A stretch of DNA of 39,821 bases from Bacillota bacterium (GCA_029565935.1 JAKQNF010000004.1:1-39821); one strand, 5' to 3'; numbered from the stretch's first letter, positions 22,825-31,822 are shown. Made by a program: numbers and translations. The notes: generated from the letters alone by a model not told the origin.

Positions 22825-23390
22825 TAGAACTCCACCTTAGGTGCGACTTCCGAACCTTCGGCCGCCTCGAACAGCTTCTTTGCGGTAAAGCCCCTCATGT
22901 TGGCGACTATACTGGTAGGGAACGTCCTTATCCTGGTGTTGAACGTGCGCACTTCGTCGTTGTACCTGCCGCGCGCCACCGCGATCCTGTTCTCGGTCCC
23001 GGACAGCTCGTCCATAAGCGCCGTGAACTGGGTGTCGGCTTTTAGCTCAGGATAGTTCTCGACTACCACGAGCAACCTGGAAAGTGCCCCCTCCAGCCCG
23101 TTCGCGGCATCGATCTTCTCGTCGATGGTCTTTGCCCCGCCGAGCTTAGCCCTGGCTTCAGTCACTGAGTCGATTATAGCCTGCTCATGGGACGTGAAGC
23201 CCTTGACGGTGGCTACGAGGTTGGGGATGAGGTCATACCTCCTTTGGAACTGGTTCTCAACTTCCGACCATGCGGTATTGACCTTCTCTTCCATCCCGAC
23301 CAGCTGGTTCCCTATGCTGATGTAGGCGACCACGGCCACCACCACTATGCCCAGAAGGACCCACAGGATACTGAACTTGCCTTTAGCCAT
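22824..23390 (-). CDS. lemA: LemA family protein
   Basis: The protein has 188 residues with AGGAGG before ATG 23390. An N-terminal transmembrane helix (about residues 7-24) is followed by the helical LemA domain: NTAWSEVENQFQRRYDLIPN, LVATVKGFTSHEQ, ENYPELKADTQF and VARGRYNDEVRTFNTRIRTFP, all characteristic. The bulk is probably outside the cytoplasm. It is transcribed from its own promoter (23444-23471) and coupled to the TPM gene. The molecular role is unknown in most bacteria. Confidence 0.95.
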   Translation of the reverse strand: MAKGKFSILWVLLGIVVVAVVAYISIGNQLVGMEEKVNTAWSEVENQFQRRYDLIPNLVATVKGFTSHEQAIIDSVTEARAKLGGAKTIDEKIDAANGLEGALSRLLVVVENYPELKADTQFTALMDELSGTENRIAVARGRYNDEVRTFNTRIRTFPTSIVANMRGFTAKKLFEAAEGSEVAPKVEF

Positions 23391-23443
23391 AGAAATACCT
23401 CCTCAGCTGTAATTGTCCTCGATTCTTTCATCTACCGGGAATC

Positions 23444-23471
23444 AATATACTACAAAGCTGGGAAATGTAAA
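23444..23471 (-). promoter_or_regulatory. Promoter of the lemA-TPM operon
   Basis: TTTACA (23471-23466), a 16-base spacer and TATATT (23449-23444) on the minus strand; transcription start near 23437. Confidence 0.65.
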
Positions 23472-23534
23472 CACATCCGGAGAAAAACTTCACAATCCAT
23501 ACAATCGAATTATATCAGACATGATGTACTTTCC

Positions 23535-23563
23535 TTGAACCGTTTGCGAAGTTCTGATGTAAT
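23535..23563 (+). promoter_or_regulatory. Promoter upstream of the mobA-like gene
   Basis: TTGAAC (23535-23540), a 17-base spacer and TGTAAT (23558-23563); start near 23570, about 20 bases before the start codon at 23592. It probably serves the mobA-like, folE2 and uup-like genes as one unit. Confidence 0.6.
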
Positions 23564-23591
23564 AGACCTGACGGTGAGGAGGTCTTGACCG

Positions 23592-24236
23592 ATGACCGGA
23601 AAGGTACGCGACGCGGCGCTGCTCGCCGGAGGGCAGGGGAACCGTCTCAGGTACCGTGGCCCGGGCGACGGCCTTAACAAGCTTGATAGGGACCTGTGCG
23701 GGAAGCCCCTGGGCCTTAGGGCCTACTTGCGCCTGAAGGATGTATTCGAAGATCCGCTCGTGGTCGCGTCTTGCGGCAGCTTCCCGGCGTCCCTTGAAGG
23801 ATGCCGTACGGTGGAGGACAGCCATCCGGGGTTGGGCCCGGCCGCGGGAATTGCCGCAGCGCTGGGAACGGTGGACGACTGGTGCTTCGTTGCCGCCGCG
23901 GACATGCCGTTCCTTGACCGCGCCCTTATAGAGGAGCTGGCAGCCATGGTCGAGTATCTTCCCGGGGACTGCACATGCGCGGTGCCGTCATGGAGAAAGG
24001 GGCTCGAACCGCTCCACGCCTTCTACAGGAAAGGGGCCCTGGATCGGATAGAGAAGTTCCTGGCGGACAGGAGAAGCCTTACCGAGCTGGCCCGCTTCCT
24101 TGATGCCAGGGTCTTGGACGCAGAGGCTGCTTCCAGGAGGTGCGGCGCGGACCTCGAGTTGGCCTTCTTCAATGTTAACACCGGGGAGGATTTGGAAATG
24201 GCGCGCGTAATAATATATAAGTTGGGCGATTTCTAG
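23592..24236 (+). CDS. mobA: MobA-like nucleotidyltransferase (molybdenum cofactor guanylyltransferase)
   Basis: The protein has 214 residues with GAGGAGG upstream of ATG 23592. It has the MobA-type fold signature: AALLAGGQGNRL at the nucleotide-binding loop, NKLDRDLCGKPL in place of the usual K-x-L-x-GKP, LGPAAGIAAAL and the metal-binding AAADMPFLD. MobA adds GMP to molybdopterin; related enzymes make other nucleotide-linked compounds. The insertion RYRGPGDGLNK after the loop is longer than in typical MobA, so a different sugar-phosphate or cofactor is possible. It is followed 20 bases later by folE2, a pterin-pathway gene, which supports a pterin-related role. Confidence 0.75.
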   Translation: MTGKVRDAALLAGGQGNRLRYRGPGDGLNKLDRDLCGKPLGLRAYLRLKDVFEDPLVVASCGSFPASLEGCRTVEDSHPGLGPAAGIAAALGTVDDWCFVAAADMPFLDRALIEELAAMVEYLPGDCTCAVPSWRKGLEPLHAFYRKGALDRIEKFLADRRSLTELARFLDARVLDAEAASRRCGADLELAFFNVNTGEDLEMARVIIYKLGDF

Positions 24237-24256
24237 ACCGAGAAGGGGGACCTTAG

Positions 24257-25048
24257 TTGAAAGATGTTCAAGGGCAGATCGATAACAGAGGCATAGACAT
24301 ACACAACGTCGGCGTCAAGGACTTCCATCTACCGTTGCTGATACAGACCCGCGAGGGGGGCTTCCAGCCGGTGATGGCGAACGTGTCGCTGTCCGTCAGC
24401 CTGCCGATGCACTTCAAGGGGACGCATATGAGCCGGTTCGTGGAGGCGCTGCTGCCTTGGAGCAGCAAACCCATATCGAATACGGAGCTTAAGTCGCTGC
24501 TGATAGACACTTGCGAAAGGCTGGAGGCGGATTCTGCCGAAGTGACGATGGCCTTCAAATATTTTATAGAGAAGACGGCACCCGTGTCCTTGAAGGCTTC
24601 CTTCATGGACTATGACTGCATATTCAAGGCCAGGCGCGAGAAGGAGAGGCACTCATTTATACTAGGCGTGGAGGTGCCGGTGACTTCGTGCTGCCCATGC
24701 AGCAAGGAGATATCGGATTACGGGGCCCACAACCAAAGGACGCTCATCAAGGTGAAGGTGAGGTTCCACGGCGGGTTCCTGTGGATCGAGGACCTTGTCG
24801 ACAGGATCGAGAAACAGGGCAGCTGCCAGCTGTACCCTCTGCTCAAGAGGGAGGATGAGAAATTCGTCACCGAGAGGGCCTATGAGAATCCCAAGTTCGT
24901 GGAGGACATACTCAGAGACACCGTAATCGCGCTGAGGAAGGAGCCCCTGATCAGCTGGTTCGACATAGAGTGCGAGAGCATAGAATCGATACACAACCAC
25001 AGCGCCTTCGCCCGGCATACGGAGACGAAGGAGCAGATGACCTACTAG
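24257..25048 (+). CDS. folE2: GTP cyclohydrolase I, FolE2/MptA type
   Basis: The protein has 263 residues from a TTG start at 24257, preceded by AGGGGG. Family marks are the start DIHNVGVKDFHLP, KGTHMSRFVEAL, VTSCCPCSKEISDYGAHNQR with the metal-binding cysteine, and the C-terminal IESIHNHSAFA. FolE2 turns GTP into dihydroneopterin triphosphate, the first step to folate and queuosine, and works without zinc (Mn or Fe). It shares an operon with a mobA-like gene, so both may feed pterin cofactors. It ends 12 bases before the next gene. Confidence 0.95.
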   Translation: MKDVQGQIDNRGIDIHNVGVKDFHLPLLIQTREGGFQPVMANVSLSVSLPMHFKGTHMSRFVEALLPWSSKPISNTELKSLLIDTCERLEADSAEVTMAFKYFIEKTAPVSLKASFMDYDCIFKARREKERHSFILGVEVPVTSCCPCSKEISDYGAHNQRTLIKVKVRFHGGFLWIEDLVDRIEKQGSCQLYPLLKREDEKFVTERAYENPKFVEDILRDTVIALRKEPLISWFDIECESIESIHNHSAFARHTETKEQMTY

Positions 25049-25060
25049 GAGAACTGATAG

Positions 25061-26992
25061 ATGCCCGTGATAGATGTCAGAGGACTCAATAAATCGTTCG
25101 GCTCGACCCCCATACTATCCGGGGTGTGCTGTGCCGTGCACGAGTACGACAAGATAGGCCTCGTCGGCAGGAACGGTACAGGCAAGACGACGCTCATCAG
25201 GATACTCGCGGGGCTGGAGGATTACGATTCCGGCACGATATCCATGCCGTCGGGCACGAAGCTCTCATATCTTTCGCAGAATCCCGATATAGACGCTACG
25301 CGCAGCCTGATGGAATATGCTCTAGAGGCATTCGCTGACCTCAACGCGGTCGAAGAGCAGATGCGGGAAGTGGAACGGAGCATGGCCGAGCTGCCGCCGG
25401 ATTCGACCGAGCTGAAGGAAGCGATAAGGAAGTACGACAGGCTGATGGGGCACATGAGCGCCAGGGAAGGCTACGACAGGGAGTATAGGACCAAGGCGGC
25501 CCTTTTCGGGCTGGGCTTCGCCGAGGACGATCTGGACAGGCGGCTCGGCACGTTCAGCGGCGGGCAGGTGATGAGGGCCTCGCTTGCGAGGCTGCTGCTG
25601 TCGGAGCCGGACCTGATGCTGTTGGACGAGCCGACCAACCATCTGGACCTGTCATCAATGGAGTGGCTCGAATCCTATCTGAAGTCGTACAAGGGCAGCA
25701 TGGTGCTGGTGTCCCATGACAGGTACTTCCTGGAAGCCGTGATAGACCATGTATGGGAGCTGGAGGAGCTCGGGCTCACGGCTTACGAGGGATCATACGA
25801 GGACTTCCTGGCGCAGAAGGAGTTCAACCTCCAGAACAGGCTTGATCAGTACGAAAGGCAGCAGGAGTACATGGAGAAGCTCGCCGACTATATTAGAAGG
25901 TACAAGGCGGGCAACAGGACCACGATGGCCCAGTCCAGGGAGAAGATGCTCGGGCGCTTGAAGGCGAGGGCGGTCACGAGGCCCAGGGCCGAAGCCGAGC
26001 TGAAGATAAGATTCTCCGACGTACAAAGGACGGGGAAGTATGCGATCATGGCGAAGGGCCTGGCGAAGGCCTTTGGGGACAACCGGCTCTTCAACGGGCT
26101 GGACCTCAACGTTGAAAGAGGCGAAAGGCTCGGCATAGTCGGCCCGAACGGCTCCGGCAAGACCACGTTGATAAGGATACTGGCAGGAGACCTCATACCT
26201 GACGAAGGTGAGGTAAAACCGGGCGTCAACATGAAGAAGGCGGTGTTCTACCAGGACATAAGAGGACTCGAGGACGACAAGACCGTTCTGGATCACATAT
26301 ACCTCAGGAAACCCTGGACGCAGGGCCAGGCGAGGGATTACCTTGCAAGGTTCCTGTTCAGGGGGGACGATGTGCTTAAGAGGGCAGGGGACCTTTCGGG
26401 AGGAGAGAGGAACAGGCTGATGCTCGGAATGATGCTCTTGGGCGATCCTAACCTGCTGATATTGGACGAGCCGACGAACCACCTCGACATAGCCTCGAGG
26501 CATGCCCTTGAGGAGGCCCTCTCTGATTTCGAAGGGACGGTCATAGCTGCGAGTCACGACAGGTATTTCCTGGACAGGACGGCGACGAGGATATTGCTGG
26601 TGGAAGACGGCAGGGCGCGCTTGTTCGACGGCAACTATACGTATTACAAGCAGGAAAGGGCCAAGGAAGCAGGACAGTCACGCCAGTCAAGCCCGGCGCC
26701 GAAGAAGATCGAGGCGCAGTCGGACAGGAACAAGTCCAGGCAGGAGAGGAGACAGAAAGAACGCCTGTGCGCGCTGCTCTCGGAGGCAGAATCGGAGATC
26801 GCAAGGCTCGAGGAGGAGAAGGCGAGGTCTGAGGCTGAACTGATGGACCCGGACACCTACAAGGATGCCGAAAGCTCCGAGCGGGCCGCGAAGAACCATG
26901 ACATGTTACAAAGCAAGCTTGACGAGGCTTACGAGCGCTGGCACGAATTGCAGCAGATGGCCGAGGAAGACCCAGTGATTGGACTTCAATAA
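25061..26992 (+). CDS. uup: ABC-F ATPase of the Uup type
   Basis: The protein has 643 residues; AGGAG lies eight bases before ATG 25061. Two ATP-binding domains carry GRNGTGKTT, FSGGQVMRASLARLLL, LLLDEPTNHLDLS and GPNGSGKTT, LSGGERNRLMLG, LILDEPTNHLDIA. A linker helix pair (residues about 245-310) and a C-terminal charged coiled coil (about 560-640, AESEIARLEEEKARSEAEL) resemble the DNA- or RNA-binding tail of Uup. Such proteins act on ribosomes or on branched DNA intermediates. It is distinct from the smaller ABC-F at 18465, which lacks the tail. No strong terminator follows. Confidence 0.88.
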   Translation: MPVIDVRGLNKSFGSTPILSGVCCAVHEYDKIGLVGRNGTGKTTLIRILAGLEDYDSGTISMPSGTKLSYLSQNPDIDATRSLMEYALEAFADLNAVEEQMREVERSMAELPPDSTELKEAIRKYDRLMGHMSAREGYDREYRTKAALFGLGFAEDDLDRRLGTFSGGQVMRASLARLLLSEPDLMLLDEPTNHLDLSSMEWLESYLKSYKGSMVLVSHDRYFLEAVIDHVWELEELGLTAYEGSYEDFLAQKEFNLQNRLDQYERQQEYMEKLADYIRRYKAGNRTTMAQSREKMLGRLKARAVTRPRAEAELKIRFSDVQRTGKYAIMAKGLAKAFGDNRLFNGLDLNVERGERLGIVGPNGSGKTTLIRILAGDLIPDEGEVKPGVNMKKAVFYQDIRGLEDDKTVLDHIYLRKPWTQGQARDYLARFLFRGDDVLKRAGDLSGGERNRLMLGMMLLGDPNLLILDEPTNHLDIASRHALEEALSDFEGTVIAASHDRYFLDRTATRILLVEDGRARLFDGNYTYYKQERAKEAGQSRQSSPAPKKIEAQSDRNKSRQERRQKERLCALLSEAESEIARLEEEKARSEAELMDPDTYKDAESSERAAKNHDMLQSKLDEAYERWHELQQMAEEDPVIGLQ

Positions 26993-27071
26993 ATACCGTG
27001 CCCCAAAGGGACGGGAAGTATAATTGAAATAGGATACTGTATACATGAGTCTTTTTGCGGGAGGTATTGAT

Positions 27072-28262
27072 ATGAATCTTTCGAAAAGGGCGAAGAACAT
27101 AACGCCTTCACCGACTCTGGCATTGGATGCCAAGACGAAGGAGCTGCAAGCTTCTGGCGTCGACATCGTCTCCTTCGGTGTAGGAGAGCCTGACTTCGAT
27201 ACGCCGCTTCACATCCAAGTGGCCGGGATAGACGCCATAAGGGGCGGTCATACCAGGTATACCGCAGGACCGGGGACGCTCGAGCTGAGGAACGCGATAA
27301 TAGGCAAGTACAAGGCCGAGTGCAGCCTGACCTATGCGCCTAACCAGGTGATAGTGTCAAACGGGGCGAAACACAGCCTCTATAACGCCTTCCTTGCGAT
27401 CTGCGACGATGGCGACGAAGTGGTTGTGCCGGCGCCTTACTGGGTGAGCTATCCAGACATGGTGAAACTCGCAGGCGGAGTTCCGGTGATCATGGACACG
27501 ACGACCACCGACTTCAAAGTAACGCCTGCCGCGCTCGAGAGCCTGATAACGCCGAGGACGAAGGCGCTCATACTCAACAGCCCCTCGAATCCGAGCGGCG
27601 CCGTCTATACTGAGAAGGAGCTGAGGGCTATCGCAGATGTCATAGTGAAGCATGACATCATCTTGGTATCGGACGACATATACGAGGCGCTGATCTACGA
27701 CGGAACGAAGTACATCTGCGTCGCCTCCTTCGGCGATGATATCTATAAGCGTACGATAGTGGTGAACGGCGTATCGAAGTCCTATGCCATGACCGGCTGG
27801 AGGATAGGTTACGCATTGGGGCCCAGGGAAGTCATAAAGGCGATGAGCGACATCCAGAGCCACACCACGTCCTGCCCCAGCTCCATTAGCCAGAAGGCTT
27901 CGGTAGCTGCGTTGAAGGGCGACCATGGACCGGTGAGGGCGATGGTCGAGCAGTTCAAGGCGAGGTGCGAATACATGTCGGCAAGGCTGCAGGCCATGCC
28001 TGGCATAGAATGTCCCAAGCCTCGCGGCGCGTTCTATTGCTTCCCCAAAGTCTCCAGCTACTACGGGAAGAGCGTCGACGGCCTGGAGATCAACAACTCC
28101 GTGGACTTCTCGACGGCGATGCTGGAGAAGGCACATATCGCGCTTGTGGCGGGGAGCGCTTTCGGTTCTGACGATTATGTGAGGCTGTCCTATGCGACCT
28201 CCATGGAGAAGATAAAGGAAGGCCTCGACCGCATGGAGAAGCTTCTGCTCCAGATGAAGTAA
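27072..28262 (+). CDS. aspC: Aspartate aminotransferase-like PLP enzyme
   Basis: The protein has 396 residues from ATG 27072, with GGGAGG upstream; a longer frame to 27045 has no SD. The class I aminotransferase features are present: GEPDFDTP near residue 38, YTAGPGTLELR, NSPSNPSGAVY (Asn173), DDIYEALIYDG and the PLP lysine in VNGVSKSYAMTGWRIGY (Lys236). This is the AspB-type subgroup acting on aspartate, and often on other amino acids. It stands directly before the MTA/MTI phosphorylase and deaminase genes, so transamination of the methionine keto acid in methylthioadenosine recycling is a reasonable but unproven extra role. Confidence 0.9.
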   Translation: MNLSKRAKNITPSPTLALDAKTKELQASGVDIVSFGVGEPDFDTPLHIQVAGIDAIRGGHTRYTAGPGTLELRNAIIGKYKAECSLTYAPNQVIVSNGAKHSLYNAFLAICDDGDEVVVPAPYWVSYPDMVKLAGGVPVIMDTTTTDFKVTPAALESLITPRTKALILNSPSNPSGAVYTEKELRAIADVIVKHDIILVSDDIYEALIYDGTKYICVASFGDDIYKRTIVVNGVSKSYAMTGWRIGYALGPREVIKAMSDIQSHTTSCPSSISQKASVAALKGDHGPVRAMVEQFKARCEYMSARLQAMPGIECPKPRGAFYCFPKVSSYYGKSVDGLEINNSVDFSTAMLEKAHIALVAGSAFGSDDYVRLSYATSMEKIKEGLDRMEKLLLQMK

Positions 28263-28292
28263 CTACCAAGTACCTCTTTCGGGGGTAGTGAT

Positions 28293-29108
28293 ATGAAGAT
28301 AGCGATAATCGGAGGCAGCGGGGTCTATGACCCCGCCATGCTTTCAAATGTAGTAAAAACCGCCGTGAACACGATATTCGGCGAAGTCACGGTAAGCGAG
28401 GGGCAACTTGACGGCAGGGATGTCGTCTTCCTTGCGCGGCACGGCTCGGGCCATACCGTAGCTCCCCACAGGATCAACTACAGAGCGAACATAGCGGCCC
28501 TTAAGGTGCTCGGGGTAGAACGGATAATAGCGACGGCGGCGGTAGGTTCCCTCAACGGCTCCATGCCGCCGGGTTCTTTCGTGGTGCCGGACCAGTTCAT
28601 CGACAACACCTGGGGAAGGCCGGTGCAGTTCTTCGACGACGGCGAATGGGCCGTGACGCATCTAGACATGTCCGCGCCGTACTGCACGGAGATGAGGGAG
28701 TTCCTCATCGCGAGCTGCGATAAGGCGGCGGTAAGTTGCAGCAGGACCGGAACTTACGTGTGTTTCCAGGGCCCGAGGTATGAGACACCCGCGGAGATAA
28801 GGATGTATAGCATGCTCGGGGGCGACATCGCTGGCATGACCCACGTGCCGGAGATAGTGCTGGCGCGCGAGGCGGAGATCTGCTATTCGGGCATATGCGT
28901 CGTAACCAACTGGGGCGCGGGAATATCCGGGCAGAACCTAAAGCATTCGGAAGTGTCTGAGATGATGTCCGAGGTGAACGAATCTTTGAAGGGGATAATC
29001 AGATCTACGATTAAGATGCTTCCTGATGCGAGGTCCTGCGGATGCGGCAAGGCGCTGGACGAGATGGTCGCATGGGGCCGTAGAAGGCCAGATTTCAGGG
29101 CGAGGTAG
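28293..29108 (+). CDS. mtnP: Methylthioadenosine/methylthioinosine phosphorylase family
   Basis: The protein has 271 residues with GGGGGTAG before ATG 28293. It belongs to the trimeric purine-nucleoside phosphorylase group: IIGGSGVYDP with the phosphate-binding loop, FLARHGSGHTVAPHRINYRAN, GSFVVPDQFIDNTW, GTYVCFQGPRYETPAE and MTHVPEIVLAREAEI. These enzymes split MTA or methylthioinosine with phosphate, giving methylthioribose-1-phosphate. The deaminase gene that follows four bases later converts MTA to methylthioinosine, so the inosine form is a plausible substrate here. The exact base preference cannot be read from sequence by eye. Confidence 0.88.
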   Translation: MKIAIIGGSGVYDPAMLSNVVKTAVNTIFGEVTVSEGQLDGRDVVFLARHGSGHTVAPHRINYRANIAALKVLGVERIIATAAVGSLNGSMPPGSFVVPDQFIDNTWGRPVQFFDDGEWAVTHLDMSAPYCTEMREFLIASCDKAAVSCSRTGTYVCFQGPRYETPAEIRMYSMLGGDIAGMTHVPEIVLAREAEICYSGICVVTNWGAGISGQNLKHSEVSEMMSEVNESLKGIIRSTIKMLPDARSCGCGKALDEMVAWGRRRPDFRAR

Positions 29109-29111
29109 GCG

Positions 29112-30434
29112 ATGTTGATGAAAGTCGACTACAGCATAAGGTGCAGGGCGATGGTCCCCATGGCAGAAGGCGCACCGGATGTCGTGAGGGACGCGCTGAT
29201 CCTGATAAGGGGCAACAAGGTGGAATGGGCCGGCGCCGCCAAGGACGCTCCTGTTGATGTGAGCGCCGCCAACGTCGTCAACATGCCGCATGCATATGCG
29301 ATCCCCGGCTTCGTGAATACGCACACACACGCTGCGATGGTCCTTATGAGAGGATTCGGTGACGACCTGGCCTTGCAGGAATGGCTTACGACGAAGATCT
29401 TCCCGACCGAAGAGGGGCTTACGGGTGATGATGTCTATTGGGGCACGCTGCTTGCTTCCATAGAGATGATCAAATCCGGCTGTACTTCGTTCGCCGATAT
29501 GTACTTCTTCATGGAAGGCGCTGCGCAGGCCGTAGCCGACAGCGGTATTAGGGCGACGTTGGCCAGGAGCGTTTCGAGCATCTCGGATCCGAACGCGGAG
29601 AAGCTGAAGGAGAGCCTGGAGTTCTGCCTGCGATGGAACGGCGTCGCCGACGGAAGGATAACTACCATGATGTCCCCGCATTCACTATATACGTGCTCTC
29701 CGTATTACGTGAGAAGGCTGGTTAACCTGGCTAAGGAAAACGGCTTGGGGATCCATACGCACCTCGCAGAGACGAAACGCGAGGAGCAGTACGCCATGGA
29801 GAACTTCGGCATGAGCACCGCAAGGAAGATGGACGAACTGGGGCTTTTCGACGTGAAGGCGCTTGTAGCCCACTGTGTGTGGCTTAGCGATGAGGACATG
29901 GGCATCATGGCGGAGAAAGGAGTGTGCGTCGCGCACAATCCTGGATCCAACATGAAGATCGCATCCGGCATCGCCCGGGTCACGGATATGAGGAAGAAGG
30001 GCCTTACCGTCGGCATTGGCACAGACGGCGCAGCTTCGAACAACAACCTTGATATGCTGGAGGAGATGCGGCTGGCAACGTTGCTCGCGAAGGTATCTAC
30101 GCTGGACCCTACTGCGCTTCCGGCAAGAGAAACCCTGAAGATGGCGACCCTGGACGGTGCGAAGTGCCTTCCAGGAGGTGATACGATCGGTGCCATCGCT
30201 CATGGCATGAAGGCCGACATCGCATTCATAGATACCAGGGCCGAGCATATGTGCCCAGAGCACGACGTCATCTCAAATATCGTGTATGCGGCCTCGGCGG
30301 CTGACGTAGATACCGTATTCGTGGATGGGAAGCCCGTCATGCAGGGCAGGAGGATGTTATACGTAGACGAACAGGAAGTGAAGCGCCAATGCGCTGAGAG
30401 GGCTGCGCGTTTGGTAGGTCGGAGCAAAGTTTGA
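29112..30434 (+). CDS. mtaD: 5-methylthioadenosine/S-adenosylhomocysteine deaminase
   Basis: The protein has 440 residues; the SD (GAGG) overlaps the preceding stop codon region and favours ATG 29112 over ATG 29118. Amidohydrolase metal ligands are seen in VNTHTHAAM (His71, His73), THLAETKRE, VAHCVW and GTDGAASNNNLDM. This pattern is that of MtaD/SAH deaminase, which makes methylthioinosine from MTA and can also deaminate SAH. It forms a unit with the phosphorylase and the aminotransferase. No terminator is visible before the tRNA genes that follow at 30488. Confidence 0.92.
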   Translation: MLMKVDYSIRCRAMVPMAEGAPDVVRDALILIRGNKVEWAGAAKDAPVDVSAANVVNMPHAYAIPGFVNTHTHAAMVLMRGFGDDLALQEWLTTKIFPTEEGLTGDDVYWGTLLASIEMIKSGCTSFADMYFFMEGAAQAVADSGIRATLARSVSSISDPNAEKLKESLEFCLRWNGVADGRITTMMSPHSLYTCSPYYVRRLVNLAKENGLGIHTHLAETKREEQYAMENFGMSTARKMDELGLFDVKALVAHCVWLSDEDMGIMAEKGVCVAHNPGSNMKIASGIARVTDMRKKGLTVGIGTDGAASNNNLDMLEEMRLATLLAKVSTLDPTALPARETLKMATLDGAKCLPGGDTIGAIAHGMKADIAFIDTRAEHMCPEHDVISNIVYAASAADVDTVFVDGKPVMQGRRMLYVDEQEVKRQCAERAARLVGRSKV

Positions 30435-30436
30435 TA

Positions 30437-30466
30437 TTGCCAAGCGACGGCCATATTTGTTATATT
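30437..30466 (+). promoter_or_regulatory. Promoter of the tRNA-Gln/tRNA-Glu pair
   Basis: TTGCCA (30437-30442), an 18-base spacer and TATATT (30461-30466); the start near 30473 is 15 bases before the first tRNA. Confidence 0.6.
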
Positions 30467-30487
30467 AATTTTTGCGTAATCGAGCAT

Positions 30488-30561
30488 TGGGGAGTCGTCT
30501 AATGGTAGGACGTCAGACTCTGGATTTGATTATGAGGGTTCGAATCCTTCCTCCCCAGCCA
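30488..30561 (+). tRNA. tRNA-Gln (CTG)
   Basis: A complete cloverleaf: acceptor TGGGGAG/CTCCCCA, D arm GTC-GAC, anticodon stem TCAGA/TTTGA with loop CTCTGGA giving anticodon CTG, T arm GAGGG-TTCGAAT-CCTTC, discriminator G and encoded CCA (30559-30561). Confidence 0.95.
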
Positions 30562-30564
30562 AAT

Positions 30565-30640
30565 GGCCCCGTGGTCTAGCGGTCTAGGACATCGCCCTCT
30601 CAAGGCGGGGACACGGGTTCGAACCCCGTCGGGGCTACCA
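30565..30640 (+). tRNA. tRNA-Glu (CTC)
   Basis: Acceptor GGCCCCG/CGGGGCT (first pair G-U), anticodon stem CGCC/GGCG with loop CTCTCAA giving anticodon CTC, T arm CGGG-TTCGAAC-CCCG, discriminator A and encoded CCA. It is three bases after tRNA-Gln and cotranscribed with it. Confidence 0.95.
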
Positions 30641-30643
30641 ATT

Positions 30644-30694
30644 GAGAATCGGAGCCGGGCTTTATGGCCCGGCTTTTGATTCTCATCTTTTTTT
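30644..30694 (+). terminator. Terminator after the tRNA pair
   Basis: Nested stems GAGAATC/GATTCTC (30644-30650, 30678-30684) and AGCCGGGC/GCCCGGCT (30653-30660, 30667-30674), followed by ATC and seven T. This is one of the strongest terminators in the window. Confidence 0.95.
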
Positions 30695-30764
30695 ACATCC
30701 ATTAGGTCGAAGAGACGCCCCGTTTCATGAAAGTACAATCTTCGTAAAGAAGGGGGGCGCAGAT

Positions 30765-31799
30765 ATGAAGAAGAGCTTTCTAAAGCTGGTTCTGCCTGCG
30801 ATACTGATCATGATCGTAATGGGTGGCTGCAGGTTGTTCGGAACCGGATCCATGGCGGTGGAAGTCCGTATGGCCGAGTCGTGCGCTTTGTCAGCAGGTG
30901 TTGATTACGTAGTGGTTACGGCGAGGAACGGAGGTCTAGTGGAGGAATCAGGTGAGATCCCGTTTTCGTCCGGGGGGACGCTATGCGCGTTCAATGAAAT
31001 ACCCGTGGGCATCTGGAAACTGGAAGTCGTAGGTTATGACTCTAGCAGGAGGGCGATATATTCAGGCAATTCAACTGTGTCCGTGATCAAGGACCTATCC
31101 TCATCGGCCGCGGTAACCCTCGAACCCATGAACGGCGAGTTCGAGATAGATTTCAAGAAGGCTGAGTATGAAGGACTTAAGGCCGAGAAGATCGATATCT
31201 GGGTGTACCCTCTTGGTGAATCACGCTCTGTCGCCCATGGTGAGTTCACCGATCTATCCGAAAGTTCCTTGTTGGTCACTGCCGCGAACGTGAAGCCGAG
31301 GACGTACGAATACCAGATAAGGGCTTCGAAGCTTGACGTCGAGAAAGCGAAGCTCGTGGAATTCTATAAAAGCCCGTGGTACGTCTTTAGCGTCCTTCCG
31401 GGCTTGAAGACGATAGTGAACGCAGAGCTGGGGAAATCCGAGTTCAGCGTGAACATGGATATTAATGCCATACCAGTGAAACCGACCATTGACTCGTTCT
31501 TCGTCGAGATCATTTCCAACGGGTCCGTGCAGACTTCAGCCTCAATCGTGGTCGATAATCCTGATGAGCTGAGCCTAGTCACGGTATATACGAGGTTCCA
31601 GGAGACCGACAGGTATTCGGAAACCACGACATATGAGCCGGTTCCGTCACAGGCGCGCTGGGAATACTCTCTAAGGGTCGACGACCCGAATTTCGGACCT
31701 GAGGTCAATGCTTGGCTCGTCGCCGTCTCAACCGGCAAGAACGGCCTTAACAGCATAGCCTCGGATCAAGCCAGTGCGCACGCTTCCGTCATGAAATGA
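30765..31799 (+). CDS. Putative lipoprotein of unknown function
   Basis: The protein has 344 residues from ATG 30765 (AAGGGGGG upstream); the longer frame reads into the tRNA terminator. It starts MKKSFLKLVLP with a hydrophobic core and a lipobox-like MGGC, so Cys22 is the likely lipidated residue. The rest is mainly beta-strand-forming, with Ig- or jelly-roll-like segments (VEVRMAESCALSAGVDYVVV, GIWKLEVVGYDSSRRAIYSG, TIDSFFVEIISNGSVQTSAS), suggesting two or three beta domains. I recognise no family. It stands alone between a strong terminator and a convergent mgtE operon. Confidence 0.85.
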   Translation: MKKSFLKLVLPAILIMIVMGGCRLFGTGSMAVEVRMAESCALSAGVDYVVVTARNGGLVEESGEIPFSSGGTLCAFNEIPVGIWKLEVVGYDSSRRAIYSGNSTVSVIKDLSSSAAVTLEPMNGEFEIDFKKAEYEGLKAEKIDIWVYPLGESRSVAHGEFTDLSESSLLVTAANVKPRTYEYQIRASKLDVEKAKLVEFYKSPWYVFSVLPGLKTIVNAELGKSEFSVNMDINAIPVKPTIDSFFVEIISNGSVQTSASIVVDNPDELSLVTVYTRFQETDRYSETTTYEPVPSQARWEYSLRVDDPNFGPEVNAWLVAVSTGKNGLNSIASDQASAHASVMK

Positions 31800-31822
31800 A
31801 TCACAAGCTCGCTCACTAACGG

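Noticed and set aside
25793-26557. Long open frame of 254 codons on the minus strand inside the Uup-like gene
   Set aside because: It is entirely inside a clear ABC-F gene and its translation has no family motifs; such antisense frames are expected in GC-rich coding sequence.
27357-28136. 259-codon minus-strand frame inside the aminotransferase gene
   Set aside because: Shadow of a gene with all catalytic motifs; no SD or homology signs.
30499-30738. 79-codon minus-strand frame
   Set aside because: It is the antisense reading of tRNA-Gln, tRNA-Glu and their terminator, a common false gene call.
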